A stretch of DNA of 64,000 nucleotides from Marinobacter halophilus. GTDB lineage: Bacteria; Pseudomonadota; Gammaproteobacteria; Pseudomonadales; Oleiphilaceae. Below, in pieces: positions 47,723-57,812 of the stretch. The first letter of the stretch is position 1. Each line of letters opens with the position of its first letter. Location of the stretch: the NCBI RefSeq assembly GCF_003007685.1, contig NZ_PXNN01000017.1, positions 372,001 through 436,000 of the forward strand. Reading direction: 5' to 3'. The translations under genes and the position numbers were made by a program. The notes below the pieces were generated by a model. The model was given only the letters and a program-made list of their open reading frames with translations, had not been told where the DNA came from and did not search any database.

Positions 47723-48500
47723 AACGTCCTCCCGCTTCTAACAGAGCTCTGACCCGGGCCAGATCTTCCTCGGTATCCACGCCCGGAGCGGGCGGTCGAT
47801 CGGCGATGTCGACATGAATGCAGGCGCCGTTGTACAGAGCCCGCAACTGCTCCAACGCTTCTATCTGCTCGGTTGGTGCCGGCGCCCAAGTGACAAACTG
47901 GCCAAGCACACTGGCGCGGTAACCATAGATGCCAATGTGCCGGAAATAACCAATACCGTCAGGCAGATCGACATCGGCCACCGAGGCGTTGGCCGGCCAA
48001 TAGTCCCGAGCCCAGGGAATCGGTGCACGGCTGAAGTAATGGGCCATCCCGCGCCCATCAAACACCACTTTTACCACGTTCGGATTAAACACCTGTCGGG
48101 CATCGTGAAGACGCTCGCAGAGGGTCGAAATGGCTGCCTCAGGGTAGTGATCGAGATTCTCCGCTACCTGATTGATCAACGCCGGGGGAATTAGTGGCTC
48201 ATCGCCCTGCACGTTAACCACCCGGTGATCCGGATCCAGGCCCAGCTTTCTGGCCACCTCTTCCAGCCGGTCGGTGCCACTGGCGTGATGAGCTGACGTC
48301 ATGACCACTTCTGCACCAAAGCTCTGGCAAGCTTCGTGAATGCGCGCGTCATCGGTGGCCACGACGACCCTGCTGGCCCGGCTTTCCCTGGCACGTTCAC
48401 ACACATGCTGAATCATCGGCTTGCCGGCAATCATGGCCAGAGGTTTACCTGGCAATCGACTGGAGGCGTAGCGGGCGGGAATGACAACGGTAAATGACAT
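47715..48500 (-). CDS. kdsB: 3-deoxy-manno-octulosonate cytidylyltransferase
   Basis: KdsB activates Kdo to CMP-Kdo for lipopolysaccharide inner core. The 261-residue product begins [33 protein letters not shown], and has [23 protein letters not shown] and the [12 protein letters not shown] pattern. It lies downstream of the Trm112-like gene and overlaps the phosphatase gene. Confidence 0.97.
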   Translation of the reverse strand: MSFTVVIPARYASSRLPGKPLAMIAGKPMIQHVCERARESRASRVVVATDDARIHEACQSFGAEVVMTSAHHASGTDRLEEVARKLGLDPDHRVVNVQGDEPLIPPALINQVAENLDHYPEAAISTLCERLHDARQVFNPNVVKVVFDGRGMAHYFSRAPIPWARDYWPANASVADVDLPDGIGYFRHIGIYGYRASVLGQFVTWAPAPTEQIEALEQLRALYNGACIHVDIADRPPAPGVDTEEDLARVRALLEAGGRYA

Positions 48501-48526
48501 GCGGGTGCGTCCTGCTGGCAGGTTGA

Positions 48527-48715
48527 TCAGTGTTTATCGAGCCGCTCGTCGGTACTCAGAGTGCGGGCCTCAACCGCCAGCATTACCGGAATGCCCTCGC
48601 GGACCGGAAAGGCCATGGCATCCTGGTAGCAAATCAGCTCGCTGCGATCGTTATTGAGCTTGAGTTCGCCCTTGCAAACCGGGCAGGCCAGCATGGCCAA
48701 CAATTTCTTATCCAT
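48527..48715 (-). CDS. Trm112-like zinc-ribbon protein (YcaR type)
   Basis: The 62-residue protein [21 protein letters not shown] ... [12 protein letters not shown] matches the YcaR/Trm112 family found between lpxK and kdsB in many gammaproteobacteria. The CPxC pair could bind zinc, but the second pair is reduced to one Cys (LICYQD). Function is not known in bacteria. ATG 48715 overlaps the lpxK stop by eight bases. Confidence 0.9.
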   Translation of the reverse strand: MDKKLLAMLACPVCKGELKLNNDRSELICYQDAMAFPVREGIPVMLAVEARTLSTDERLDKH

Positions 48716-49769
48716 GGTGTGTTCTCTCAGTGTTTTGTTGATGCGACAGCCCGGCACATTCCCCGAGCCGTTGCAAAAAACGTTGTTCGAAAGGTTCCGA
48801 CAAACAGGCATCCACCGTCAATACCCAGGCGTTATCCGGCGCAAAGCCCCGGCACTTGACCGCATCTTTTGCCGTCATCACCAGCCACTCGCCAGCACTG
48901 GAGCCAAGATCTTCAGGGCGAAAACGATGATGATCGGCAAAAGCCGCCTCTTGGACCCGGGCCCCCAGTGCCCTGAGCGTGTCAAAATACCGCGCGGGAT
49001 TACCAATACCGGCGACGGCCCGCACCGACTGGCCTTTGAGCGAGTGAGGAGCGAGTATCTCGCCCGAATTCAGGTTGACCAGAGCGGATGGCTGCAGAGT
49101 CATGGCGTGAATGTCCGGATGCTCGGTGTTGGCAAATTCCTCAATCTGCTGGCCGGGCTGTGGAAACTCTGCCCCGTTCAAAATCACAAAATCGACGCTC
49201 GCCAGGCGCGAAGTGGGCTCACGCAGTGGTCCCACCGGTATCAGCGCGCCATTGCCAATACCACGCCGGGCATCAAACACCGCCAGCTCAATGTCTCGGG
49301 GCAATCGATAATGCTGAAGGCCATCGTCGCAGATCAGGACATTACCGAGCTTCTGCTGCAGGGCCCAATGTGCCCCCCGGCACCGATCGGGATCAACCAC
49401 CACCGGGCAACCGGTGGCAATGGTCAGCATCAGTGGCTCATCACCGCAGACCGAGGCCGGAGTGCTGTCTTGTACCAATAAGGGGTAGTGGTCACTTTTG
49501 CCACCATAGCCACGGCTGAGAATGACCGGGCTCCAGCCCTCCTGCTGCATGCGCTGCACCAGACGCGCGGTCAGCGGCGATTTGCCTGTGCCACCGGCGG
49601 TAATATTGCCCACCACCACCACAGGTACCGGCAAGGCCTCATGGCGAGCGCGCAAGGCTTTGCGGCGCCTGGATTGCGCAATCGTGCGGTACAGCCAAGC
49701 CAGCGGCGCCAGCACCGCCAGAGGCTTGCCCTGACCATACCAAAAGCGGTCAATCAGGCTGCCGCTCAT
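48708..49769 (-). CDS. lpxK: Tetraacyldisaccharide 4'-kinase
   Basis: LpxK phosphorylates the lipid A disaccharide at the 4' position. The 353-residue inner-membrane-associated kinase has an N-terminal hydrophobic segment ([15 protein letters not shown]), the Walker A-like [21 protein letters not shown] and the downstream [22 protein letters not shown]. It overlaps msbA by four bases (ATGA), and both serve lipid A maturation. Confidence 0.95.
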   Translation of the reverse strand: MSGSLIDRFWYGQGKPLAVLAPLAWLYRTIAQSRRRKALRARHEALPVPVVVVGNITAGGTGKSPLTARLVQRMQQEGWSPVILSRGYGGKSDHYPLLVQDSTPASVCGDEPLMLTIATGCPVVVDPDRCRGAHWALQQKLGNVLICDDGLQHYRLPRDIELAVFDARRGIGNGALIPVGPLREPTSRLASVDFVILNGAEFPQPGQQIEEFANTEHPDIHAMTLQPSALVNLNSGEILAPHSLKGQSVRAVAGIGNPARYFDTLRALGARVQEAAFADHHRFRPEDLGSSAGEWLVMTAKDAVKCRGFAPDNAWVLTVDACLSEPFEQRFLQRLGECAGLSHQQNTERTHHG

Positions 49770-51538
49770 GCATGCTCGCTGAACTGGATCTGGTGCAATT
49801 TGGCGTAAGCACCATCGGTGGCCAACAGCTCCTCATGGGTGCCAGACTCGACAATGTGGCCTTTGTCCATCACCAGAATCCGATCCGCCTTCTCTATCGT
49901 GGACAGCCGGTGCGCGATGACCAACGTGGTCCGACCCGCCATCACTGTTTCAAGGGCTTCCTGAATGTGCCGTTCGGATTCAGTATCGAGGGCTGAGGTG
50001 GCCTCATCCAGAATCAGAACAGGCGCGTTTTTCAAAAGCGCACGAGCAATGGCCAGTCGCTGACGCTGGCCGCCAGACAACATCACGCCGTTGTCGCCAA
50101 TCACCGTATCAAGGCCTTCCGGCATGCGATCAATAAACTCCAGAGCATGGGCTTTTGCTGCGGCTTCCCGGATTTCGTCACGGGTACAGTGGCGCAAGGC
50201 GCCGTAGGCAATGTTGGCAGCAACGGTGTCATTGAACAGCACCACATTCTGGTTGACCAGGGCAATCTGGGAGCGCAGACCCTTTAGGGAAAACTCTTTC
50301 AGAGAGTGCCCGTCAATACGGATATCACCGCCGGTATACTCATAAAACCGGGGCAAAAGACTGACCATGGACGACTTGCCGCTGCCGGAGCGACCCACCA
50401 GAGCGACACTCTGGCCGGCTGGAATGCTAACCGATATACCATCCAGCACATTATCCAGCTGGTCACGATAGCGGAAGCACACCTGGTCAAACTCGATGTC
50501 GCCGTTCACCCGCTCAGGCGAGTACTGGCCGACGTCTTCCTCTGGTTGCTCGTCCATTGTCTCGAAAACGTCGTAAGCGGCGGCGACACCTTTTTGAATC
50601 TTGGCATGCACCGAGGTCACCTGGCGAATGGGCTTGGCCATGGTGGTTGCTGCGGTAATAAAGGCAATCAATTGACCGGTGCTCATTTCACCCCGGATTT
50701 CCGGTGACAGCATAGTCCAGACCAGTGCCGCGATGGCAATGGCCACCAGCACCTGGATGACCGGCACGCTGATCGCCTGGGTGGAGGCCATCTTCAGACT
50801 CTGTTTGAGGTTCCGGTTGCTGACGTCGCGAAACCGCTCGCGCTCATAGTCTTCACCGCCAAAAGTCCGGACCACTCGATAGCCGGAGATCGACTCCGAG
50901 GCGACGTGGGTAATGTCGCCCATGGAGCCCTGAATCCGTTGACTAATCTTGCGAAAGCGTTTGCTGGCGTAATTCACCACCAGCCCGATAACCGGGCCCA
51001 CGGTCAGGAAGACCAGTGTGAGCTTCCAGTTGGTGTAGAGCATGAAACCCAGCAGGCCGAGAATGGTAAGGCCTTCTCGCAGGGTGATGGTAATGGCATT
51101 GGTTGCCGCTTCGGCCACCTGCTCTACGTTGAAGGTGAGCTTGGACACCAGGCGCCCGGCAGCGTTGTCGTCGAAATAACGGGACGGCAGCGTCATCAGA
51201 CGGTCAAACACGTCGTTCCGAAGCGCGTTGATAACCTGGCGGCCAACGTAGCTGATGAAGTATTGGCTGAAGAACGTACCCACACCACGCAGCGCGAAAA
51301 TACCCACGATCAAACCGGTCAGCATCAGACGGTTCTGGTCGGTCGGGTTTTCAATGGCGGTGATCACGTACTCCATGGCAGCCGCCATCCCGGTGGACGC
51401 GGCGGCATAGATGACGTTGCCAAACACGGCGAGGGAAAATGCAAACCAGAACGGTTTCACATAGCCAAGCAGGCGTTTGTAGGTGGCCCAGCTGCCGGTT
51501 GGTGGTACCTGGAGCGGCTCCGGATTTGGATCAATCAC
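49766..51538 (-). CDS. msbA: Lipid A export ABC transporter MsbA
   Basis: MsbA flips lipid A core across the inner membrane. The 590-residue half-transporter has six membrane helices at about 30-310 and an ATPase domain with Walker A LVGRSGSGKSSMV, signature LSGGQRQRLAIARAL, Walker B LILDEATSALD and IAHRLSTI. It starts with GTG behind GGGAGGC and overlaps exbD by four bases. Confidence 0.95.
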   Translation of the reverse strand: MIDPNPEPLQVPPTGSWATYKRLLGYVKPFWFAFSLAVFGNVIYAAASTGMAAAMEYVITAIENPTDQNRLMLTGLIVGIFALRGVGTFFSQYFISYVGRQVINALRNDVFDRLMTLPSRYFDDNAAGRLVSKLTFNVEQVAEAATNAITITLREGLTILGLLGFMLYTNWKLTLVFLTVGPVIGLVVNYASKRFRKISQRIQGSMGDITHVASESISGYRVVRTFGGEDYERERFRDVSNRNLKQSLKMASTQAISVPVIQVLVAIAIAALVWTMLSPEIRGEMSTGQLIAFITAATTMAKPIRQVTSVHAKIQKGVAAAYDVFETMDEQPEEDVGQYSPERVNGDIEFDQVCFRYRDQLDNVLDGISVSIPAGQSVALVGRSGSGKSSMVSLLPRFYEYTGGDIRIDGHSLKEFSLKGLRSQIALVNQNVVLFNDTVAANIAYGALRHCTRDEIREAAAKAHALEFIDRMPEGLDTVIGDNGVMLSGGQRQRLAIARALLKNAPVLILDEATSALDTESERHIQEALETVMAGRTTLVIAHRLSTIEKADRILVMDKGHIVESGTHEELLATDGAYAKLHQIQFSEHA

Positions 51539-51960
51539 GGATTCTCAGCCTCCCGCTCTGTGGTTATGCTCAGTTTGGCAAAACCCAGGCGGCCGGCCAC
51601 ATCCATGGCACGCACAACAAACTCATGAGGGGTTCGCGCATCTGCCGTAATGATAAACGGCAGGCTGCTGTCTCCCTCAGCCAATTCCCTGACACCCCGC
51701 TCGAGGGTTTCACGACGATTGTTGACCAGCGTTCGTTCATTAAGAATGTACTGGCCCTCGGCGTTGATGACGACGTCAATCTGGCGCAGCTCTGACGGCG
51801 ACGCCGGCTCTCCACTCGCCTCAGGCAGATCCACCTGCAGGTGACTTTCCCGGGTGAAGGTAGTGGACACCATAAAGAAAATCAGCAGCAGGAACACCAC
51901 ATCGATCAGTGGCGTCAGGTCGACCCCAACTTCCTGGCTTCTCTGGCGCTTGAACTTCAC
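51535..51960 (-). CDS. exbD: ExbD/TolR-family proton channel subunit
   Basis: The 141-residue protein has one N-terminal membrane helix with the proton-carrying Asp (DLTPLIDVVFLLLIFFMVSTTF) and a periplasmic domain. Paired with the ExbB gene upstream it forms a motor complex. The placement before msbA-lpxK is common in gammaproteobacteria; whether it energises TonB or another process is not shown. Confidence 0.93.
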   Translation of the reverse strand: MKFKRQRSQEVGVDLTPLIDVVFLLLIFFMVSTTFTRESHLQVDLPEASGEPASPSELRQIDVVINAEGQYILNERTLVNNRRETLERGVRELAEGDSSLPFIITADARTPHEFVVRAMDVAGRLGFAKLSITTEREAENP

Positions 51961-51965
51961 GGTGT

Positions 51966-52592
51966 TCAGGCTCCTTCCACGTCGATTTCACGGTCGCCAT
52001 GAACCACTTCCACCAGCTTGATGGCTTCCTGCTCCATGTTGACCACCAGTTCATCGACGCGACGGATGAAATAGCGATGGCAGATCAGTGCCGGGATAGC
52101 AACGCTCAAGCCCGAGGCCGTAGTGATCAGAGCTTCGGAAATACCGCCAGCCAGGTTGCCGGCATTGCCGACTCCAGCCAACTGGATTTCGGCGAAGACT
52201 TTGATCATGCCAATTACGGTGCCAAGCAAGCCCAGCAAGGGCGTAATCGTGGCAATCGTGCCCAAAGGATTCAGAAAGCGTTCGAGCTCATGAATAACCT
52301 GACTGGCCTCATGCTCGATACTTTCTTTCATGATATCCCGGCCATGCTTGGCGTTAATCAGCCCGCCGGCGAGAATACGCCCGAGAGGAGAAGACCCCTG
52401 AAGCGCCTTGAGCTTGCGCCCATTGAGTTCTTTTTTCTTGATCCAGCGCCAGAGTTCGTTGATCGTCTGGACTGGCGCTACCCTGGAGGGCCGCAGAGTC
52501 CAGAATCGCTCCAGAACGATGGCAAGCGCCAGGATGGAACAGGCAACAATCGGCACCATCAGGATGCCACCGGCTTTCAACAGCTCGAACAC
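51966..52592 (-). CDS. exbB: MotA/TolQ/ExbB-family proton channel subunit
   Basis: The 208-residue protein has three membrane helices, the first GGILMVPIVACSILALAIVLE, and the family core FLNPLGTIATITPLLGLLGTVIGMIKVFAEI and GGISEALITTASGLSVAIPALI. It is distinct from tolQ at 24.9 kb. It may energise the TonB-dependent receptor at 7.7 kb, but a tonB gene is not in the window. It lies five bases from exbD. Confidence 0.93.
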   Translation of the reverse strand: MFELLKAGGILMVPIVACSILALAIVLERFWTLRPSRVAPVQTINELWRWIKKKELNGRKLKALQGSSPLGRILAGGLINAKHGRDIMKESIEHEASQVIHELERFLNPLGTIATITPLLGLLGTVIGMIKVFAEIQLAGVGNAGNLAGGISEALITTASGLSVAIPALICHRYFIRRVDELVVNMEQEAIKLVEVVHGDREIDVEGA

Positions 52593-52664
52593 GCTTGATC
52601 TCCCTGATTAGTTACAAGCGGCGCTACTTTAGCATAGCTGCCGGTTCAGGCCACACCTGGAATG

Positions 52665-55121
52665 TCACGGACTATTACATTGGTCACGAGTGAGCCCACG
52701 GCCACCTATCCAGAATGGCGCAGAATGCCGTAGTTCACTGATTTCCGGACCATCTCTGCCCAGAGTAATGACGATCTCGCCAGAGCAGGCGGTATTCAGT
52801 GTCGGCACCCCCGCAGCCCGGTAACGATCCACAACATCTGGATGCGGGTGTCCGAAACGATGACGGTAACCGGCGGTGTAAATCACCCGATCGGCGTTTA
52901 ATGCGTTCACCCAAGCCGCAGATGACGACGTTTTGCTGCCGTGATGGGGTGCCAAAACCACCCGATTCTCAACGACCTGATCGAACCAGGCTACCCCTCC
53001 CGACCCGAGCATTTCGGCTTCGACCCGGCGGCTGATATCCCCGGTTAACCATACATCGGTTGATGACTCCGCGTGATGGATACGCAGCACGCATGACGCA
53101 TCGTTGCCTGACTGCTCGGAATTCGAGTGCCAGAATTCGAAAGACAGACCCTGCCAGCGGACGTTCTCAGTGGGACACGCCGCAACCCCAAACACTGAAT
53201 TGCCACCCAACTTGTCGGCAACCACCTCCGGCTCGCCACCGCTGATCAAACCGACAGCAAGAGTCGTCGTCAGTTGCTCAAGCCCTCCGGCATGATCGCT
53301 ATCGCCATGACTGAGTACCAGATGGTCAATTTTTCGCACCGCCAAGGCCCGCAAATTGGGAATCAGCGTGGATTCGACCGCAGAAAATACACCTCGTAGT
53401 TCCGGGCCGGTATCGTAAACCAGCACCTTGTTGCCAACCCGCACCAGAACAGACAGTCCTTGCCCGACATCCCAGAGCCGGATTTCAGGCCGATCAATCG
53501 TCGGGTTTGACGGTGACTGGTCAGCCCCTGTTGACACCAGCATCCACACCCCGATCAACCCTGCGGCCATCAACCGAAAGTGTCGGTCAGGGTAGCGAAG
53601 CAACAGTAAAACCACGCCCGCCAACATCGCCAACAGGGCCGGTGAAGCCGTCGGAGTCAATGCCGCAACAGGGGTTGCCAACGTCTCGACCCATACCAGC
53701 CAGTCCATCAGCAGGCCTAGCACCAAATCAAAAACACTGATCACCCAACCGGTAAACGCACCGCCAGAAAGCAGCACCAGAAAGGCACCGACAAACAACA
53801 CCGGCATGCAGACAAATGATACCCAAGGGATCGCGAGCAGGTTGGCCAACAAACCAGCCACCGGCTGCGATTGCCCCAAGCCTGCCAGCAACGGCCATAG
53901 GCCGGCAAACACAGCCAATTGAGCAAGCACCAGTCCTTTCAGCCAACCCGGACTGCCCATCCGGCCGGAAAAGACCATGATCAGCACAGCTACTGCACCG
54001 AAAGACAACCAGAACCCCTGGTCCAGCGGTGCAAAGGGGTCCAGTACCAGCACCAGAAAAAGAGCCACAGCATAAGGACGCCAGACACTTACCTCTTGAG
54101 CCAGCAGGAGGTACCAGCCGCCGACTACCACCATGATCAGAGCACGCTGAGTGGGCACAGAAAATCCGGCGACCAGGGCATAGAACAGGCAGGCAGCCAA
54201 CACCAGAACAAACCCTGCCCTGCGTCTTGCCCTCTCCCCGCCCCAGCGGGCAGGGGCGGCCAAGGCCAGCCTGCGTGCAATCAATCCTGCCCCGATGGCC
54301 ACCAGGCCAAGGTGAAGTCCGGAAATAGCGACCAGATGAATGGTTCCGGTTGCTCTGAGCGTCTGCCAGTGTTGGTCCGTCAAATCGCCACGATTGCCTA
54401 TCAATAGCGAGGCAATCAAAGGGTATTGTCGGGCTTGCGAGAACCGCTGATGGGCAGTCGCCGCCACCCACTGGTGCCATCGATGGTAACGGCAATGCCA
54501 TCCGCAATTGACAGTCGCATCTTTTGTTACCGCTCTAACCGTGCCTGTTGCGCGGTAGCCATGCCGAAACAGCCAGTTTTCATAGCGGAAGCCCTCGCTA
54601 TTCAGGGTTCCGTGCGGCCTTTTCAGCACCACATCGAGTTTAAGCAGAGGACCAGGAAGGGTTTTGCCATCGCGGCCATACCAGGACAGCCGGATTTTGC
54701 GAGGAAGGCTTTGGACATTTGCTCGCTCATCGCGATCATGCCAGCGGGACACGCAGAAACTGAAACGCAGGCTGTCAAAGCTGCCGGTCTGGGGCAAATC
54801 ACAGACATAGCCGGACACCACCAGCCGCGCGCCTTCCAACTCACCCGGCAAGCGCTCAGAGAGCCTGGCATCTGCATGCCAGCTGGCCCAGGCCAACCCC
54901 AGGATAAGTAATGCCACCCATTGGCATAGCCGTCTTAAGATTGTTACCTTGTGAAGTACTGCAGTCCCGGCAAGCACAAACATCGCCAGAAACAGCCACG
55001 GATGCGGTGGTAAAACTGTTAGCTGATACAGTAAGATAACGCCGCACGAGAACGCGATAACGCAAGGAATGCCACGCTCGCCAGTTTCAGGCGTTTGATC
55101 ATTGCAAAGCAGATCGGACAA
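52665..55121 (-). CDS. comEC: DNA internalization protein ComEC/Rec2
   Basis: ComEC is the inner-membrane channel for single-stranded DNA in natural transformation. The 818-residue product has N-terminal hydrophobic helices and a DUF4131-type OB segment (about 60-200), the competence domain with many helices (GTIHLVAISGLHLGLVAIGAG near 250; about 230-520) and a C-terminal metallo-beta-lactamase domain with LSHGDSDHAGG and LAPHHGSKTSSS. All three parts are present, so the protein looks intact. No other competence gene is in the window. Confidence 0.93.
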   Translation of the reverse strand: MSDLLCNDQTPETGERGIPCVIAFSCGVILLYQLTVLPPHPWLFLAMFVLAGTAVLHKVTILRRLCQWVALLILGLAWASWHADARLSERLPGELEGARLVVSGYVCDLPQTGSFDSLRFSFCVSRWHDRDERANVQSLPRKIRLSWYGRDGKTLPGPLLKLDVVLKRPHGTLNSEGFRYENWLFRHGYRATGTVRAVTKDATVNCGWHCRYHRWHQWVAATAHQRFSQARQYPLIASLLIGNRGDLTDQHWQTLRATGTIHLVAISGLHLGLVAIGAGLIARRLALAAPARWGGERARRRAGFVLVLAACLFYALVAGFSVPTQRALIMVVVGGWYLLLAQEVSVWRPYAVALFLVLVLDPFAPLDQGFWLSFGAVAVLIMVFSGRMGSPGWLKGLVLAQLAVFAGLWPLLAGLGQSQPVAGLLANLLAIPWVSFVCMPVLFVGAFLVLLSGGAFTGWVISVFDLVLGLLMDWLVWVETLATPVAALTPTASPALLAMLAGVVLLLLRYPDRHFRLMAAGLIGVWMLVSTGADQSPSNPTIDRPEIRLWDVGQGLSVLVRVGNKVLVYDTGPELRGVFSAVESTLIPNLRALAVRKIDHLVLSHGDSDHAGGLEQLTTTLAVGLISGGEPEVVADKLGGNSVFGVAACPTENVRWQGLSFEFWHSNSEQSGNDASCVLRIHHAESSTDVWLTGDISRRVEAEMLGSGGVAWFDQVVENRVVLAPHHGSKTSSSAAWVNALNADRVIYTAGYRHRFGHPHPDVVDRYRAAGVPTLNTACSGEIVITLGRDGPEISELRHSAPFWIGGRGLTRDQCNSP

Positions 55122-55201
55122 TCCTTGTCCTCCAGTGCGTTAGCCTGGCACCGTTATTGTGCCGGATAATATTCATTGCGAAGCAACAGGCCGAACTTCC
55201 G

Positions 55202-55759
55202 ATGCCCAAGAAGTTCATGAAGCGTTATCTGCCAACCCCGGAAAAAGTGCGATCGATTGAATCGTTGCACTTTCTGGGCGATATCCTTCATGAACCGAAC
55301 CTCTGGCACATCAATCGTCACAGCGTGTCTCGCGCCTTCCTGATTGGCATTTTCCTCGGCTTTGTTCCCATGCCGTTCCAGATGGCCGCTGCGGCCTTCA
55401 TGGCAATCTGGATCAATGCCAACCTGCCACTGTCCGTAGCTCTGGTCTGGATCAGCAATCCGCTGACCATGCCACCGATGTTTTATTTCAACTATAAAGT
55501 AGGTGCCTGGATACTCGACCGGCCGGTGCTGGCCTTTGAGTTTCAGTTATCCTGGTCCTGGTTGAGCGGTCGCCTGGTGGACATTGGCGTGCCGCTTTAC
55601 GTTGGTTCACTCGTGGTCGCTACCATGGCTGGCTGCACCGCCTACCTGGTGATTCAGTTTCTCTGGCGGCGCAAAATCCGCACCGACTGGCAAGTTCGCC
55701 GTCATGCCAGAAAGGCCCTCAAGAAAGCGCGCAGACAAGCCCGCAATCAGGCTTCCTGA
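55202..55759 (+). CDS. DUF2062 domain membrane protein
   Basis: The 185-residue protein has the DUF2062 core HSVSRAFLIGIFLGFVPMPFQMAAAAFMAIW, NLPLSVALVWISNPLTMPPMFYFNYKVG and a last membrane helix, with a very basic C-terminal tail (RRHARKALKKARRQARNQAS). Family function is unknown. ATG 55202 is preferred over 55157; the ribosome binding site is weak. Its 3' end overlaps the end of lolD by 13 bases on the opposite strand. Confidence 0.88.
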   Translation: MPKKFMKRYLPTPEKVRSIESLHFLGDILHEPNLWHINRHSVSRAFLIGIFLGFVPMPFQMAAAAFMAIWINANLPLSVALVWISNPLTMPPMFYFNYKVGAWILDRPVLAFEFQLSWSWLSGRLVDIGVPLYVGSLVVATMAGCTAYLVIQFLWRRKIRTDWQVRRHARKALKKARRQARNQAS

Positions 55760-56454
55760 ACCAGCCGCCCCTGCTCAAGCCGAAGTACTCTGCCCAGGCT
55801 ACGGGCCATTTTCATATCGTGGGTAACCATCACAAAGGCAATGCCCGACTGGTCTCGGAGTTCCTCGATCAGCGCCCTGATACCCTCACCCGTGTGTTCA
55901 TCCAGATTGCCAGTGGGTTCGTCCATCAACACGCAATCGGGCTCGTTAACCAGGGCCCGGGCTATAGCGACTCGCTGGCGCTCACCGCCCGACAGCTCCG
56001 ACGGTTTGTGCCTTAAACGTTCACCAAGGCCGACCCGCACCAGTAGCGACTCAGCTTTGGCCTTGGCGATCGCCAGAGGCTGGCCACCCAGTGCACAGGG
56101 CATCATCACATTCTCAAGAGCTGAAAATTCCGGCAGAAGATGATGGAACTGGTACACGAATCCAAGGTGTCCGTTACGGAATCGGGCACGACCGGCCTCT
56201 GATAACCGGTGGATATCCTCGCCACAAATGTGGATCAGACCAGAAGACGGTCGATCCAGACCGCCCAACAGATTCAGCAGCGTAGTCTTGCCTGCACCAC
56301 TGCTACCCACAATGGCCACGGTTTCGCCGGCAGTCACTTCCAGGGAAATGTCGGAGAAAATGGTCAGGACTTCCGGCCCTTCGGAATAGGTTCGGGTAAC
56401 CTGACGGCAGTCGATCACCAGTGGCTTGCCCGCGCTCAGTTCTGTGTTACTCAT
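55747..56454 (-). CDS. lolD: Lipoprotein-releasing system ATPase LolD
   Basis: LolD powers release of outer-membrane lipoproteins from the inner membrane to LolA. The 235-residue ATPase has Walker A VGSSGAGKTTLLNLLGG, the Lol-specific FVYQFHHLLPEFSALENVMMP, signature LSGGERQRVAIARALV and Walker B VLMDEPTGNLDE. It overlaps the lolC-type gene by eight bases. Confidence 0.95.
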   Translation of the reverse strand: MSNTELSAGKPLVIDCRQVTRTYSEGPEVLTIFSDISLEVTAGETVAIVGSSGAGKTTLLNLLGGLDRPSSGLIHICGEDIHRLSEAGRARFRNGHLGFVYQFHHLLPEFSALENVMMPCALGGQPLAIAKAKAESLLVRVGLGERLRHKPSELSGGERQRVAIARALVNEPDCVLMDEPTGNLDEHTGEGIRALIEELRDQSGIAFVMVTHDMKMARSLGRVLRLEQGRLVQEA

Positions 56455-57691
56455 AACGCAATGCCTCCGCCGGTTCGATTCTTGACGCCCGCCACGCCGG
56501 GTAGATGGTCGCCAGCAAGCTCAGGACCAGTCCGGCACTGCTGATCACCGCCACATCACTCCATTGCAGCTGGGACGGCAGGTAGCTGATAAAATAGACA
56601 TCCGCACTCAGGAACTGATGCCCCATCAGATTCTCAAGCCAGGCGATGAAGGCGCTGATGTTCAACGCGCCGAGAATACCCAACGCTGTTCCCATCAAGG
56701 TACCAAATACCCCGATTACCGCGCCCTGGATGATGAAAATTCGCATGACCCGGCCCGGCGTGGCGCCCATGGTGCGGAGAATCGCAATGTCTGCTGTTTT
56801 ATCAGTCACTACCATCACCAGAGTGGATACGATATTGAACGCCGCCACTGCCACGATGAACATCAGTAGCAGCCCGATCATGGTTTTCTCCATGCGTATT
56901 GCCTGGAACAGGTTGCCGTGGGTACGCGTCCAGTCAGAAACATAAAACCGCCCACCCAGTTCCTGCGCCACCTGGTTGACCACCCGGGGTGCGGCAAACA
57001 GGTCATCCACCAGCAGGCGGACACCTTCAGCCTTACCACCGGTGCGCATCAGCCGTGCGGCGTCGTCCATATGAATCAAGGCATAGTTACCGTCCAGTTC
57101 GGCGCCGACACTGAAGATGCCTTTTACCGTAAATCGCTTGAGTCTGGGCAACACGCCCGCCGGGGTCACCGAGGCTTCCGGCAAGACCACGGTCAGCTTG
57201 TCCCCTACCTGCAAACGCAGACTGGACGCCATCAACCGGCCAATAATGATGCCGAATTCACCGGATTTCAGCTGATCGAGACCGCCTTCGATAAAATGGT
57301 TATCGATGATTGACACGGTGGCTTCCTCCTCCGGAAGGATGCCACTGAGCATCACACCCCGGACATCGCCGCCGCCGGTCACCATGCCCTGACCCTGAAT
57401 AAACGGTGCCGCCGCCAGAACACGAGGATGCTCCTGCACACGGCGGTCCACTTCTTGCCAGTCTTCCAGCGGACCGGATGCACTCTGAATGGTGGCGTGC
57501 GGCACCATACCGAGGATGCGCTGCTTCAACTCCCGGTCAAAACCATTCATCACCGACAGCACGATGATCAGCACAGCCACCCCGAGCATCAGCCCGAGCA
57601 TGGAGGTCAGGGATATAAAGGATATAAAGTGATTACGCCGCTTGGCTGCGGTGTATCGCAAGCCAATATAGAACGATAAGGGTCTGAACAT
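56447..57691 (-). CDS. lolC: Lipoprotein-releasing system permease LolC/E type
   Basis: The 414-residue permease has the family opening LSFYIGLRYTAAKRRNHFISFISLTSMLGLMLGVAVLIIVLSVMNGFD, a large periplasmic domain and three C-terminal membrane helices (ending SSAGLVLSLLATIYPAWRASRIEPAEALRYE). Many gammaproteobacteria carry lolC-lolD-lolE; here no second permease follows lolD, so this may be the single LolF-type permease or lolE is elsewhere. Confidence 0.92.
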   Translation of the reverse strand: MFRPLSFYIGLRYTAAKRRNHFISFISLTSMLGLMLGVAVLIIVLSVMNGFDRELKQRILGMVPHATIQSASGPLEDWQEVDRRVQEHPRVLAAAPFIQGQGMVTGGGDVRGVMLSGILPEEEATVSIIDNHFIEGGLDQLKSGEFGIIIGRLMASSLRLQVGDKLTVVLPEASVTPAGVLPRLKRFTVKGIFSVGAELDGNYALIHMDDAARLMRTGGKAEGVRLLVDDLFAAPRVVNQVAQELGGRFYVSDWTRTHGNLFQAIRMEKTMIGLLLMFIVAVAAFNIVSTLVMVVTDKTADIAILRTMGATPGRVMRIFIIQGAVIGVFGTLMGTALGILGALNISAFIAWLENLMGHQFLSADVYFISYLPSQLQWSDVAVISSAGLVLSLLATIYPAWRASRIEPAEALRYE

Positions 57692-57812
57692 GAGGAGGTG
57701 CCTGTCGCTACCTTCGGGTCTGTCGTGGTTTGATACCCCGGGCCACTTACTCGCCCCCGGGAAACTGCTAAACTGTTCACTATCAATAAAAATTCAGCCC
57801 AGCGGAGACAGA

